The notes beneath the pieces were generated by a model. That model did no database searches and was not told the DNA's origin. It worked only from the letters and a program-made list of their open reading frames with translations. 45,000 bases of DNA. Origin: Acidimicrobiales bacterium. Lineage in GTDB: Bacteria > Actinomycetota > Acidimicrobiia > Acidimicrobiales > UBA8592. Of the stretch, positions 25,979 to 36,405 are shown piece by piece (position 1 is the stretch's first letter; each line of letters begins with the position of its first letter). The translations under genes were made by a program, and so were the position numbers. Where the stretch lies: the NCBI GenBank assembly GCA_013912105.1, contig JACERY010000006.1:1-45000 (forward strand), in the 5' to 3' direction.

Positions 25979-27340
25979 ATGGACGTTGGCATATGCTGGT
26001 TTAGGAAAGATCTTAGACTTACCGACAATCCTGCATGGACAAATGCTTGTTTGGCTGGTCAGGTAATTCCGGTTTTTGTCCTCGAACAATCTTTAGTTAA
26101 CTCTGCCTCTAGTCTTAAACGTGACGTTTTCTTTTCCCACCTTCTAGCGTTAAAAACAGAATTGAATGACTTAGGCGGAGACTTGCTAATTATTAACGGC
26201 CCCGCGGAAAAAGCTATCCCGAAACTAATAGCTAGATGCGGCGCTAAAAGTCTTTACTTCAATGATGATTCTTCACCTTTTTCGCGAGCACGTGATCGCA
26301 AGGTTAAGTCTTTATCAAATGTTCCCTCACACACTTACTGGGGAAACTTAATCCACCCCCCAGGAGCAGTACTGACCAGCTCCGGCACTGTTAGTAAGGT
26401 ATTTACGCCCTTCTATAAAAAATGGGTGACAACCCCAATATCCCCTGTTGGACAAGTAAGCAAACTCGTCTTTGGCACATTGCCTTCTGATCTCAATGAA
26501 AAAATCAACGTTCATCCTACTCCTTTGATGACACCGGGAAGTGAAGGCGCACAAAATCGGCTTGAAGCTTTTCTAACTAGAGCTGACGAATATGATAACT
26601 CCAGAGATTATCCTTTCATTGATGCAACATCTCGCTTGTCATCTGATCTTCATTTCGGGACAATAGGACCTCGTGAAATTTGTAGTGTAATCAACGAAAC
26701 ATCAGATTCCGGCAAGGCATTTGTTCGTCAATTAGCTTGGCGAGACTGGTATTCGCACCTGTTGTTCAAATCACCAGAGATTATAAGCCTTCCAGCGAAT
26801 CCTGCATACGGAAAAATAAACTGGAGGAATAACAAAGACGATTATTTTGCGTGGGAGGAGGGAAAAACTGGGTACCCAATAGTTGACGCCGGAATGCGCG
26901 AGTTAAATAAAACTGGATTTATGCACAATAGGGTGCGAATGATTACTGGCTCCTTTCTTGTTAAACACCTTCTTACTGACTGGAGGATTGGTGAGAAATA
27001 TTTCCGCCAAATACTTCTTGATGGCGATGTTTCTCAAAATATTGGTAATTGGCAGTGGGTAGCTGGCACAGGGTTTGACGCAGCTCCATATTTCAGAATT
27101 TTTAATCCTGTTCGACAATCAGAGAAATTTGATAATAACGGAAATTACATCCGTAAATGGGTTCCCGAACTGGCGGATGTTGACAAGAAAGACATCCATG
27201 CACCTTGGCTAGCTGACTCTCACGATCTTGCCAGCAAAGGCGTCAAGCTTGGAACAGACTATCCTTATCCGATAGTAGATCATGCTTATGCTCGAGAGCG
27301 GTGCCTAACCACTTATAAGCTTGCTCGGGAAAACACCTAG
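25979..27340 (+). CDS. phr: Deoxyribodipyrimidine photolyase
   Basis: This 453-residue FAD-dependent photolyase/cryptochrome repairs UV-made pyrimidine dimers with light. The N-terminal antenna domain starts CWFRKDLRLTDNPAW. The FAD-binding C-terminal domain includes LAWRDWYSHLL, DAGMRELNKTGFMHNRVRM and GDVSQNIGNWQWVAGTG, with the conserved tryptophans. ATG 25979 is chosen because homology begins at MDVGICW; the frame continues upstream to 25880 without family similarity. It ends with a 4-base overlap with the selenoprotein gene on the other strand. It fits life in sunlit water. Confidence 0.94.
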   Translation: MDVGICWFRKDLRLTDNPAWTNACLAGQVIPVFVLEQSLVNSASSLKRDVFFSHLLALKTELNDLGGDLLIINGPAEKAIPKLIARCGAKSLYFNDDSSPFSRARDRKVKSLSNVPSHTYWGNLIHPPGAVLTSSGTVSKVFTPFYKKWVTTPISPVGQVSKLVFGTLPSDLNEKINVHPTPLMTPGSEGAQNRLEAFLTRADEYDNSRDYPFIDATSRLSSDLHFGTIGPREICSVINETSDSGKAFVRQLAWRDWYSHLLFKSPEIISLPANPAYGKINWRNNKDDYFAWEEGKTGYPIVDAGMRELNKTGFMHNRVRMITGSFLVKHLLTDWRIGEKYFRQILLDGDVSQNIGNWQWVAGTGFDAAPYFRIFNPVRQSEKFDNNGNYIRKWVPELADVDKKDIHAPWLADSHDLASKGVKLGTDYPYPIVDHAYARERCLTTYKLARENT

Positions 27341-28269
27341 TAGTCAATACCGGAACAGAGGTCACATTCTTTCGCTTCATGTGTATCTTTCGCTCTTTTT
27401 TTATCTTCTGCAGTCTGATATTGAGGATTTTGAGATCGTTCTAGCCGATTGTCAATCGCCTTAGAAGCTTCATTAGGAACAGGAAAAACACTGTCTTTCC
27501 AATTGTCATTATCTTCCCATGCATGCGGAAGCATTCTCATTATTTCCTCATCAGCTGTTTCGACAAGATTAAGTGCAGACTTAACTATATTGTGTGATAA
27601 ATTCCCGTCTCCGACTTTTCCAACTGTATAGCCATGGGGGAAATCTAGAAAAACAGAGCGGGGCATGCGTACGGCCTCTGTTATGTCCTTAGCTGTAGAA
27701 ATGGACGTCGTTGCAATTCCTGCCTCTTCAAGTTGATGCGCAATCAAACCCACGGTCTGATGACAAACTGGTCAGACGGGGACGAGCAAAACTACATCAA
27801 TTTTTTCATGCAAGCATCTTGATACTAAATTTGGGGCTAACTCTTTTTCAACTGCTCGATGAGAGTAGATACCTCCCATACAGGTGAAGAAATTCTCTGC
27901 AACAGACCCGAGAATCCCTTCTTCATGTAGTTTTTTTAATGCATTTGCAGGAAAAACAACATTGATATCTTTTCGTGCACCTTCTAGGTCATAAGCAAAA
28001 TGAGTGGCCCGCAATTTGGATAGCGGTGTTTCTGAAGGAATAGATCTATAGGAAGCGTCATCCTTGTAGTGGAAAGCGCGCTGTCCAGATTTATAAATCC
28101 CACCGGTAGCAATCATACCGACCTTGCATTTAGATAGCGGTTTGTTTCTTGCAACTAGGTATGGGGGCGTTTTCTTCTGATACCACTCATATTTCTCGTA
28201 GCCTAAAGCTTCGTACGTGGCAGTAATTCGTTCAATATATTTAACTGGTTCTTGCCTATTCGATCCCAT
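27337..28269 (-). CDS. GrdB-family selenoprotein (in-frame UGA read as Sec)
   Basis: This 310-residue protein resembles the glycine/sarcosine/betaine reductase selenoprotein B family. Two same-frame stretches, 28269-27775 and 27771-27337, are separated only by TGA at 27774-27772. Reading the TGA as selenocysteine gives LLVPV-Sec-PVCHQTVGL, a Sec-x-x-Cys redox motif at residue 166 where many homologues have Cys-x-x-Cys. Family homology continues unbroken on both sides (GMIATGGIY before; FLDFPHGYTVG after). A C-terminal CDLC is a second possible redox pair. A SECIS-like hairpin follows the TGA. The neighbours phr and trpS give no functional clue. The short form is common in aerobic bacteria and its reaction is not known. 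The Sec machinery (selA-D) is outside the window. Confidence 0.86.
27730..27774 (-). promoter_or_regulatory. Candidate bacterial SECIS element
   Basis: In the mRNA, after the UGA, GUUUGAU (27749-27743) and AUCAAC (27737-27732) form a stem with one bulged U, and G-U pairs can extend it. The apical loop is UGCGC and starts 29 bases after the UGA. A short stem, a G in the first two loop positions and this distance agree with the bacterial SECIS model bound by SelB. Confidence 0.6.
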
Positions 28270-28305
28270 ATTTAGATCCTAACTGACGTGTAGAAATATT
28301 TTGGC

Positions 28306-28334
28306 TTGACGGTAACCCATTTTTTCATCAGTAT
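28306..28334 (+). promoter_or_regulatory. Possible promoter for trpS
   Basis: TTGACG at 28306-28311 is a good -35 match, and CAGTAT sits 17 bases further at 28329-28334 as a weak -10. It lies just before the trpS start at 28352, in the 82-base space from the divergent selenoprotein gene. The weak -10 keeps this tentative. Confidence 0.3.
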
Positions 28335-28351
28335 CCCCTAACCTTGAGCAA

Positions 28352-29332
28352 ATGGCACGCGTTTTCAGCGGAATACAACCTTCAGGGGAACTCCATCTTG
28401 GCAACCTTCTCGGTGCACTTGTTAACTGGGTCAGTCATCAAGAATCGCATGATGCTGTTTACTGCATCGTTGATTTGCATGCTTTGACTCTACCAAAGGA
28501 CCCTGAGGAGCTTAAAGCAAACACTCTAGAATTGGCTCAATTACTTATAGCTGTTGGCCTTGACCCACAAGATTGCATACTTTTTATTCAAAGCCATGTC
28601 CCTGAGCACTCCCAACTTGCATGGCTTATGGAATGCACTGTGAGTTTTGGTGAACTCAATAGAATGACCGCTTTCAAAGATAAGTCAGGTAGAAATGAAT
28701 TTATCTCTGGCGGCTTATTTACCTACCCTGCCTTACAGGCTGCTGATATTTTGCTTTATGACACTGATCTTGTCCCAGTCGGAGATGACCAACGTCAGCA
28801 TATTGAAATAACTCGCGATATTGCAGAAAGGTTTAATAGCAGATTCGGTGAGACCTTTGTCGTCCCAAAGCATGTCATCCCACCATCTGGTGCACGAATT
28901 ATGGATTTACAAAACCCTAATAGGAAGATGTCTAAATCTGAGATTTCCCCCGGCGGCACAATTGGAGTTCTTGAACCTTCAGATGCGATATCAAAGAAAA
29001 TAAAACGGGCTGTGACTGACAGTCATACAGAAGTTAGGTTTGACATTGACGAAAAACCTGGAGTATCAAACCTCCTTTCTATCCTTGGAGCCGCAACGTC
29101 AGCAGATCCGAAATTATTAGCTGACCAATATAATCGTTACGGAGATCTTAAAAATGACACCGCAGAAGCAGTAATTGAACTGCTCAACCCTATCCAAAAA
29201 CGGTTCTACGACTTACAGGCAGACCCTGGAGAAACACAAAGGCTACTTCAGCTAGGAGCATCAAAAGCTAAAGAAATTTCGTCGGCTACCTTAAGTCGTG
29301 CTAAAGCGAACTGTGGGCTGCTACAACCTTAA
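28352..29332 (+). CDS. trpS: Tryptophanyl-tRNA synthetase
   Basis: This 326-residue class I aminoacyl-tRNA synthetase charges tRNA-Trp. The HIGH-type motif appears as GELHLGNLLGA near residue 15 and the KMSKS motif as RKMSKSEISPGG near residue 190. FSGIQPSG at the start and DLVPVGDDQRQHIEI are diagnostic of TrpRS. Length is normal. The 3' end overlaps the convergent RNA methyltransferase by 4 bases. Confidence 0.97.
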   Translation: MARVFSGIQPSGELHLGNLLGALVNWVSHQESHDAVYCIVDLHALTLPKDPEELKANTLELAQLLIAVGLDPQDCILFIQSHVPEHSQLAWLMECTVSFGELNRMTAFKDKSGRNEFISGGLFTYPALQAADILLYDTDLVPVGDDQRQHIEITRDIAERFNSRFGETFVVPKHVIPPSGARIMDLQNPNRKMSKSEISPGGTIGVLEPSDAISKKIKRAVTDSHTEVRFDIDEKPGVSNLLSILGAATSADPKLLADQYNRYGDLKNDTAEAVIELLNPIQKRFYDLQADPGETQRLLQLGASKAKEISSATLSRAKANCGLLQP

Positions 29333-30153
29333 ATACTCTCTTTAAGATCGTTTACCGCATAAAGTGCTATAGCTACAGCGGTTGCGACATTTAGAGAATC
29401 CACATTTGCTTGCATCGGTATTCGTGCTTTTACTGAAGCTGAATCAAGTACCTCGGCAGTCAACCCCATACCTTCCGAACCCGCTATAAATGCTATAGGT
29501 CCCTTTATACCTTGAAGAGCTAAACTCAATTTCTTCGAATCTATTTTCGGGGTGAGCGCTACGGTTACGTACCCAATTCTATGAAGGTACGCTATAGCAT
29601 CAAGAACCGAATCAATCCTCACATGAGGAGTAGCGAAGACTTGACCCATTGACACACGCACGGCTCTTCTATAGTAAGGGTCACAAGAAGTAGCATCAAC
29701 ACATACTGCATCAATACCAAACGCGGCTGCGTTTCTCATAATCATTCCCATATTGGTCGGGTTCTGGACATTCTCAGTAAGTAAGACAATATTTGATTGC
29801 TTTATGGTTGTTTTGAAATCTGGAATAGGTGGCCTAAGGAATAAAGCAATTGGGTCTTTCAAATCCGGGCGTCCTGATATCGCTTTAAGGACCAGTGGAC
29901 TACAGCGAAGAATTTCTGTGCCATCAGGAAGTTCTATAAATTTAGAAAGATTAAAATTTTCGCTCATCACCAGAGACACCAAATGATGTTTAGCCTCAAG
30001 AGCTCTGTTGACTACCTGCACGCCTTCCCCAATAAAGAAGCTAGCCATATCTCCATCTGGACGTTCTCGTATTTGTCGTAATTTGTGGTCATTTAGCCCT
30101 ACAAAGTCAAGAATACGATCGTCATTTGCATCTACGACCTTATGTTCCCTCAT
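29329..30153 (-). CDS. TrmH-family (SpoU) RNA 2'-O-methyltransferase
   Basis: This 274-residue protein has an N-terminal RNA-binding region and a C-terminal SPOUT methyltransferase domain that forms a knot. The three SpoU motifs are visible: NVQNPTNMGMIMRNAAAFG, IAFIAGSEGMGLTAEV and RIPMQANVDSLNVATAVAI. It uses S-adenosylmethionine to methylate a ribose in rRNA or tRNA; the exact position cannot be assigned. It overlaps the HD protein gene by 4 bases and is the last gene of the long minus-strand series. Confidence 0.9.
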   Translation of the reverse strand: MREHKVVDANDDRILDFVGLNDHKLRQIRERPDGDMASFFIGEGVQVVNRALEAKHHLVSLVMSENFNLSKFIELPDGTEILRCSPLVLKAISGRPDLKDPIALFLRPPIPDFKTTIKQSNIVLLTENVQNPTNMGMIMRNAAAFGIDAVCVDATSCDPYYRRAVRVSMGQVFATPHVRIDSVLDAIAYLHRIGYVTVALTPKIDSKKLSLALQGIKGPIAFIAGSEGMGLTAEVLDSASVKARIPMQANVDSLNVATAVAIALYAVNDLKESI

Positions 30154-30683
30154 GCTCTATCAGCTTTTTGAAGAACGACGAAAAGATCTTTGTCGATAGT
30201 TGAGTCTTTCTCTCTTTTGTGATGATCAAGAGCCCAACTAATTGCTAGCTGGCACGATTTGGCCTCTTCTAACATCTGCGCTCCAATTTCAGGGTGAGTC
30301 ACATATTTAGAAACTCTATTGAGTAGCGTACCTTCGCGTTTATATCCCCAAGAATGAACACGCCCTAGACCAAATATTGATGCCATACATGTTGCGGCGA
30401 CCCGACCGGCTATTCCTAGTTCCGATTCTGATTTTCCAACGTCATGAAGAGCAGCTGCTATCACCAAGTCAGTGTGTACTTGATCGCCATTCTGAGCGTA
30501 AATACTTTTAGCTGAACGAAGGCTGTGAGTCTGATCGACCTTCTTCTGCTGAAAGAATAAGTCTCTCTCCTCTTTTGTCATTATTTTCAAAAGCTCTGAT
30601 TTCGTTACTTCTTCATCCTTGGATTTGGTAACGGAGAAAAGAAATCTTGTCCCTAGATGTTTAAGCCCTCCGAAGTGTCCCAT
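30150..30683 (-). CDS. HD-domain protein (putative phosphohydrolase)
   Basis: This 177-residue protein carries an HD hydrolase domain. The metal-binding pair is AALHDVGKSESELG near residue 85, with an earlier THSLRSAKSIY histidine and a later DHHKREKD. It resembles small actinobacterial HD proteins of unknown substrate. It lies 5 bases after xerD and overlaps the TrmH gene by 4 bases. The N-terminus is not recognisable as a known domain. Confidence 0.78.
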   Translation of the reverse strand: MGHFGGLKHLGTRFLFSVTKSKDEEVTKSELLKIMTKEERDLFFQQKKVDQTHSLRSAKSIYAQNGDQVHTDLVIAAALHDVGKSESELGIAGRVAATCMASIFGLGRVHSWGYKREGTLLNRVSKYVTHPEIGAQMLEEAKSCQLAISWALDHHKREKDSTIDKDLFVVLQKADRA

Positions 30684-30688
30684 CGTTT

Positions 30689-31615
30689 TTACGTTGCCCT
30701 CGGGTGAGCTGACTTATAGGCACCAATAAGCTGCTCTCTAGAAACTTTTGTATAAATTTGAGTTGTTGTGATACTTGCATGACCAAGCAACTCTTGCACA
30801 GTTCGGATGTCTGCCCCATGCTCGAGCATATGCGTCGCACAACAATGCCGAAGAGTATGCGGAGAGAGTCTCGAACCTAAGCCAACAATGCTGCCGTACT
30901 TTTTCACTATGCCCCAGCCACCTTGCCTACTAAGGCGTCCCCCTCGACGATTAAGAAACACAGCTTCACTATCGTCTCTACTTCTCCAACGTTCAGGTTC
31001 ATAAGAACCTCTTCCTTGAGGTTCTAACCAGAGATGAAGTGCCTGGATAGCGTAGCTCCCTAAAGGCACTACCCTTTCCTTTTCGCCTTTCCCTAAAAGT
31101 TTTAGCAAGCCTTCATGGGCATCAAAATCCCCTAAAGATAGATTAACAACTTCAGAGATTCGCGCTCCTGTACCATAAAGAACTTCCAAGATAGCCCGAT
31201 CACGTCGGGCGATTGCGCTATCACCTTCTACGGATGATAAAAGTTCGTTAACTTCGGACTCGCTAATTGGCTTTGGTAAGCCTCGCGAAACCCGAGGCAA
31301 CTCAACAGATTCAGTAGGATTATCGTTACGAAAACCTTCCACATGTAGGAACTTAAAGAAAGACCGGACTGAGACCATATTCCGGGCAACTGTTGATTGA
31401 GCAAAACCTTCTGACTGTAATGCACGGAGGTATTTAATTACATCTGACTCTTCTATAGTTTCCGAAATCACGCCTTGAGCCCTCATCCAATCTTCAAATT
31501 TTTGCAGATCACGGCTATACGAGATGAGAGTTGATTCGCTCCTCCCCTTTTCAACACGCAGCCACATCAAGAAATCGTTAATATGGGGGTTGGAATTCTG
31601 GAGTCCTTTATCCAT
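30689..31615 (-). CDS. xerD: Tyrosine recombinase XerD
   Basis: This 308-residue site-specific recombinase resolves chromosome dimers at dif with XerC. The N-terminal SAM-like domain (HINDFLMWLRVEKGRSESTL) is followed by the catalytic domain with R in GTGARISEV, H-x-x-R in SPHTLRHCCATHML, H in LLGHASITTTQ and the nucleophile Tyr in IYTKVS. The place after a nudix gene and pyrG is the standard actinobacterial position of xerD. It overlaps the nudix gene end by 8 bases. This is a housekeeping gene, not the integrase of a mobile element. Confidence 0.93.
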   Translation of the reverse strand: MDKGLQNSNPHINDFLMWLRVEKGRSESTLISYSRDLQKFEDWMRAQGVISETIEESDVIKYLRALQSEGFAQSTVARNMVSVRSFFKFLHVEGFRNDNPTESVELPRVSRGLPKPISESEVNELLSSVEGDSAIARRDRAILEVLYGTGARISEVVNLSLGDFDAHEGLLKLLGKGEKERVVPLGSYAIQALHLWLEPQGRGSYEPERWRSRDDSEAVFLNRRGGRLSRQGGWGIVKKYGSIVGLGSRLSPHTLRHCCATHMLEHGADIRTVQELLGHASITTTQIYTKVSREQLIGAYKSAHPRAT

Positions 31616-32147
31616 CTAAATATTGCAAAGTTAGCAGGATACCAAGCAAAGATTTCGCATCAACTAATTCCCCTTGAGCGATTAGCTTTGGAATATCTTG
31701 AAGCGGTACTTTTTCTATAGTCATTAGTTCCTCTTCTAGCCCTTGACGATTATCCTCAACAGGCTCGCAATCCAATGCTAGGTAACAATAAGAGTACTCA
31801 TCACAAAACCCTGGCGTATTGAAAAATTCTGCAAGTAAATGCAACTGAGCGCTCTTGAGTCCAACCTCTTCTTGCAATTCTCGAGCTGCTGTCACATATG
31901 GTGGCTCATTCTCAATATCTCGCTTTCCGGCTGGTATTTCAAGTAAATAGTTATTAATCGCTGGTCGAAATTGACGAATCATAATAACTTCATCATTGAC
32001 AATAGGGACGATGCACACAGCTCCAGGATGACGAGCTATTTCGCGTTTAATTTCTTCACCATTTGGGCCGCGAAAGTTAGCTTCAAAAACTGAAATTACT
32101 TTACCATCGTATTTGAGTGTTTCGTTGGTTAGTTCAAATGGTTCGAT
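31608..32147 (-). CDS. NUDIX hydrolase, ADP-ribose pyrophosphatase type (ATC start)
   Basis: This 179-residue NUDIX hydrolase probably splits ADP-ribose into AMP and ribose-5-phosphate. The Nudix box runs from GKRDIENEPPYVTA into ARELQEEVG. Homologues such as Bacillus NudF need about 40 more N-terminal residues (LKYDGKVISVFEANFRG ... KREIARHPGAV) than the first GTG at 32018 allows. The frame upstream is open, back to a TAA at 32162-32160. It has no ATG, GTG or TTG in that span. An ATC at 32147 lies 7 bases after a perfect AAAGGAG, so it is the best start. The gene is 21 bases after pyrG and overlaps xerD by 8 bases. Confidence 0.85.
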   Translation of the reverse strand: MEPFELTNETLKYDGKVISVFEANFRGPNGEEIKREIARHPGAVCIVPIVNDEVIMIRQFRPAINNYLLEIPAGKRDIENEPPYVTAARELQEEVGLKSAQLHLLAEFFNTPGFCDEYSYCYLALDCEPVEDNRQGLEEELMTIEKVPLQDIPKLIAQGELVDAKSLLGILLTLQYLDG

Positions 32148-32161
32148 AGCTAATCTCCTTT
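32145..32161 (-). promoter_or_regulatory. Shine-Dalgarno and ATC initiation site of the NUDIX gene
   Basis: AAAGGAG occupies 32161-32155 on the minus strand and ATC is at 32147-32145, with 7 bases between: ideal geometry for initiation. No ATG, GTG or TTG occurs in frame between the upstream stop and codon 44. Confidence 0.65.
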
Positions 32162-32168
32162 AATCTAT

Positions 32169-33824
<1,656 letters not shown>

Positions 33825-33872
33825 TCATAACGTTGAGTTCGATGCTCGCGTTGGATAATACAAATCTTCATA

Positions 33873-35480
33873 TTACATTCTGGATTTCTCTAACAACTCT
33901 TCAGCATGCTTTCTTGCATTTAAACTATCTGGTGAACCAGAGAGCATCCGCGAGATCTCAATAATTCGTTCCTCTTCGTCCAAGACCTTTACGTCAATCC
34001 CAACTTTTGACTCATCGTTAGTTTTCGTTAACATAATTTGTGTATCAGCAAATGCAGCTACTTGCGCAAGATGGGTGACTACTAGCACTTGACAACCCTT
34101 AGCTAGTCTTTTCAGCGCGCTACCAATTGAATGTGCTGTTTCGCCCCCGATTCCAGAATCAACCTCATCGAATACTAGCGTTCCTGTCTCCGCTGATAAT
34201 ACCAGTCGTAAAGCAAGCATTGTCCTTGATAATTCTCCCCCTGAAGCAATTTTCTGTATGGGCATCATTTCCTGGCCGCGATTAAGGGACAGAAGTAGCT
34301 TTATATCATTTCCTGCAGGTCCATCAGTTGTAAATTTAACTTGAGCATTCGGAAGAGCCAGATCCCGAAGAGTTGCTTGGATCTCACTTGAAATATTGGG
34401 TGCCGCCTTTTCTCTCTCTTTTCCTATTCTTGCTTCTTCTCTCTTGCGCTGTTCAGTAATTTCTCCCAGTTCGGTTTCCATAGTCGCCGCTATGACATCT
34501 GCCTTTTCTAAGCTTTTAATTTCTTCTTGCAATTGTTTTTGCTTTTCAAGAACCGCTTCAAGTGATTCTCCATATTTTCTTCTTAATTCTGTGAGGATTG
34601 ATCTTCGCTCTTGGACTTGATTTAACCGCTCGGGGCTTGTATCTATTTGCTCAGCGATATCACGAGATTCAATTGAAATCGCTGAAATTAATTCTAGTGT
34701 TTCGATGATTTTTTCTTCTAGGTGCTTCATGGATTCTCGATTTCGCAATTCATTTAAAAGAACAGTGATCCCTTCAACTATTTGCCCAGCATTATTTAGA
34801 TCTTCAGAAATCCTCAATGCTGCTAGTTGATTTCCGGTAGCATCAGCTAAAAGTTTTTCTACTTCTTTAAGGTGCTCAACTTCTTCTAGGTCATGAATAT
34901 TTGCTTCAGTTATTTCTCTTTCTTGGAACTTTAAATAATCTAGATCTGTTTTCTCTTTTTCTTTACCCAATAACTTTTCTAGATCATTCTTTAAATTCTT
35001 TTCGTTGAGCTGAAGCTGCTTTAAATTAGATATGTCTATGGATCCATATTCGTCTAACGCTTTGCGTTGCTCCTTAGGACTTTCTAACGCTGTATGACCA
35101 TGCTGGCCATGGATTTCTATTAATGAATCTGCTACTTCTGCCAAAGCACCAACGGTCACCATTGAACCATTGATGTAGGCCCGAGATCTCCCTTCTTTTG
35201 GAACCACGCGAGTAACGATTGTTTCCTCATTATCAATGATGCACCGAGCTTCTACTCGAGCTTCATCTCCGAACGGGCCTACTGCTGTTGATTCAGCTCG
35301 CTGGCCGGTCAGCAATTGTAAAGCAGTGACTAACAAAGTCTTACCAGCCCCAGTCTCTCCGGTAATAACTGACATACCAGGCCGGAGTGTCATAGATATT
35401 TTTTCAATTACTCCTAAATTGATTACTACAAGTTCTAACAATCTTTTATTATTTCTAGACAGCATCTTGTCTTCAGCCAT
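33873..35480 (-). CDS. recN: DNA repair protein RecN
   Basis: This 535-residue SMC-like ATPase acts in double-strand break repair. Walker A is GETGAGKTLL near residue 45. A long coiled-coil region follows, rich in Glu, Lys and Leu (about residues 150-350). The ABC signature is IASGGELSRTMLALRL and Walker B is TLVFDEVDSGIGG. It starts 23 bases after nadK, the usual tlyA-nadK-recN order. Confidence 0.94.
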   Translation of the reverse strand: MAEDKMLSRNNKRLLELVVINLGVIEKISMTLRPGMSVITGETGAGKTLLVTALQLLTGQRAESTAVGPFGDEARVEARCIIDNEETIVTRVVPKEGRSRAYINGSMVTVGALAEVADSLIEIHGQHGHTALESPKEQRKALDEYGSIDISNLKQLQLNEKNLKNDLEKLLGKEKEKTDLDYLKFQEREITEANIHDLEEVEHLKEVEKLLADATGNQLAALRISEDLNNAGQIVEGITVLLNELRNRESMKHLEEKIIETLELISAISIESRDIAEQIDTSPERLNQVQERRSILTELRRKYGESLEAVLEKQKQLQEEIKSLEKADVIAATMETELGEITEQRKREEARIGKEREKAAPNISSEIQATLRDLALPNAQVKFTTDGPAGNDIKLLLSLNRGQEMMPIQKIASGGELSRTMLALRLVLSAETGTLVFDEVDSGIGGETAHSIGSALKRLAKGCQVLVVTHLAQVAAFADTQIMLTKTNDESKVGIDVKVLDEEERIIEISRMLSGSPDSLNARKHAEELLEKSRM

Positions 35481-35503
35481 TAATTGCCCCGAAGTGTTCT
35501 TTG

Positions 35504-36349
35504 TTAACGATCAGAAAGACCAAATTTTTCTTTAAGCGCTTGATGAAAATTACTTCCACCAAATGAGACTAGCTGAGCGGGATACCTTGCGGAGGAACAT
35601 GTAATAGCTTCTCCGATTTCAAGTGTATTAATGACGTTTCCATCTACAGCAAAGGATGCCTCACAGTCGGGAAGAATTGAAATCTTTAGCTTGTCATCTG
35701 GTGAGAGTACAAGCGCTCGATCAAAAAGTGAATGCGGAGCTACGGGGGTTAATAACAACGCCTGATGCGTAGGGTCAACAATGGGCCCGCGCGCTGACAT
35801 TGAATACGCAGTTGAACCAGTTGGTGTCGCAACGATAAGAGCATCTGTCGCATAAGAGGTAAAAAATTCACTATTAATTTCAAGAGATAACCTGACGGTC
35901 CGTCCGGGGTCAATCTTTTCGACAACTAATTCATTTAGCCCAAGTATAGGAGTCGCTGATGATGTCGAATTGACCTGTATCCGCATACGTGTCTGTATCT
36001 CATAGTTGCCATCTAGGAATTGTTCTATTCGCTGCCGGGATAACTCTGGTTCTACTTCTGATAAGTACCCGATACGCCCGAAGTTTATCCCAAGGACCGG
36101 AATGCCATGTTCCCCTACTGAGCTAACGGTTCTAAGCATTGAACCATCTCCACCCAAAGAAATTGCAAGTTCAAAAGATGAATTTATTTCAGATTCCTCT
36201 AATGCCAAGTTTGGCCGGCCAATAGCTTGAGCAGATTCAAAATCTAATAAACAGTCATGCCCTGCGTCTTCAAGCCAATCAACAAGTTCTTCTCCATGTT
36301 TGATTGCTTCTGGACGTCGCGTATTGATATTTGAAATAAAGCGTGCCAT
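35504..36349 (-). CDS. nadK: NAD kinase
   Basis: This 281-residue enzyme phosphorylates NAD to NADP. The GGDG motif is in ISLGGDGSMLRTVSSV, and the second family block is ATPTGSTAYSMSARGPIVDP. GINFGRIGYLSEVEP and LNELVVEK are further NadK segments. It lies between tlyA (56-base gap) and recN (23-base gap). Confidence 0.95.
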   Translation of the reverse strand: MARFISNINTRRPEAIKHGEELVDWLEDAGHDCLLDFESAQAIGRPNLALEESEINSSFELAISLGGDGSMLRTVSSVGEHGIPVLGINFGRIGYLSEVEPELSRQRIEQFLDGNYEIQTRMRIQVNSTSSATPILGLNELVVEKIDPGRTVRLSLEINSEFFTSYATDALIVATPTGSTAYSMSARGPIVDPTHQALLLTPVAPHSLFDRALVLSPDDKLKISILPDCEASFAVDGNVINTLEIGEAITCSSARYPAQLVSFGGSNFHQALKEKFGLSDR

Positions 36350-36405
36350 ATATTCTCTAGGGTAGAGTCCTCAGCAGCGTTAAACACCATGCAGATAAGG
36401 TCTGT

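Noticed and set aside
27337..27753. A separate 138-residue gene starting at GTG 27753
   Set aside because: It is the same frame as the upstream part and continues its family homology after the UGA; it is the C-terminal part of the selenoprotein.
27749..27780. Hairpin GTCTGA/TCAGAC flanking the UGA as the SECIS
   Set aside because: The UGA lies inside the stem and the loop begins directly after it, too close for the bacterial SECIS model; the hairpin at 27749-27732 fits better. It might still affect read-through.
30689..31615. Tyrosine recombinase as sign of a mobile element
   Set aside because: It sits in the conserved place of xerD between nudix and housekeeping genes and has XerD-type motifs.
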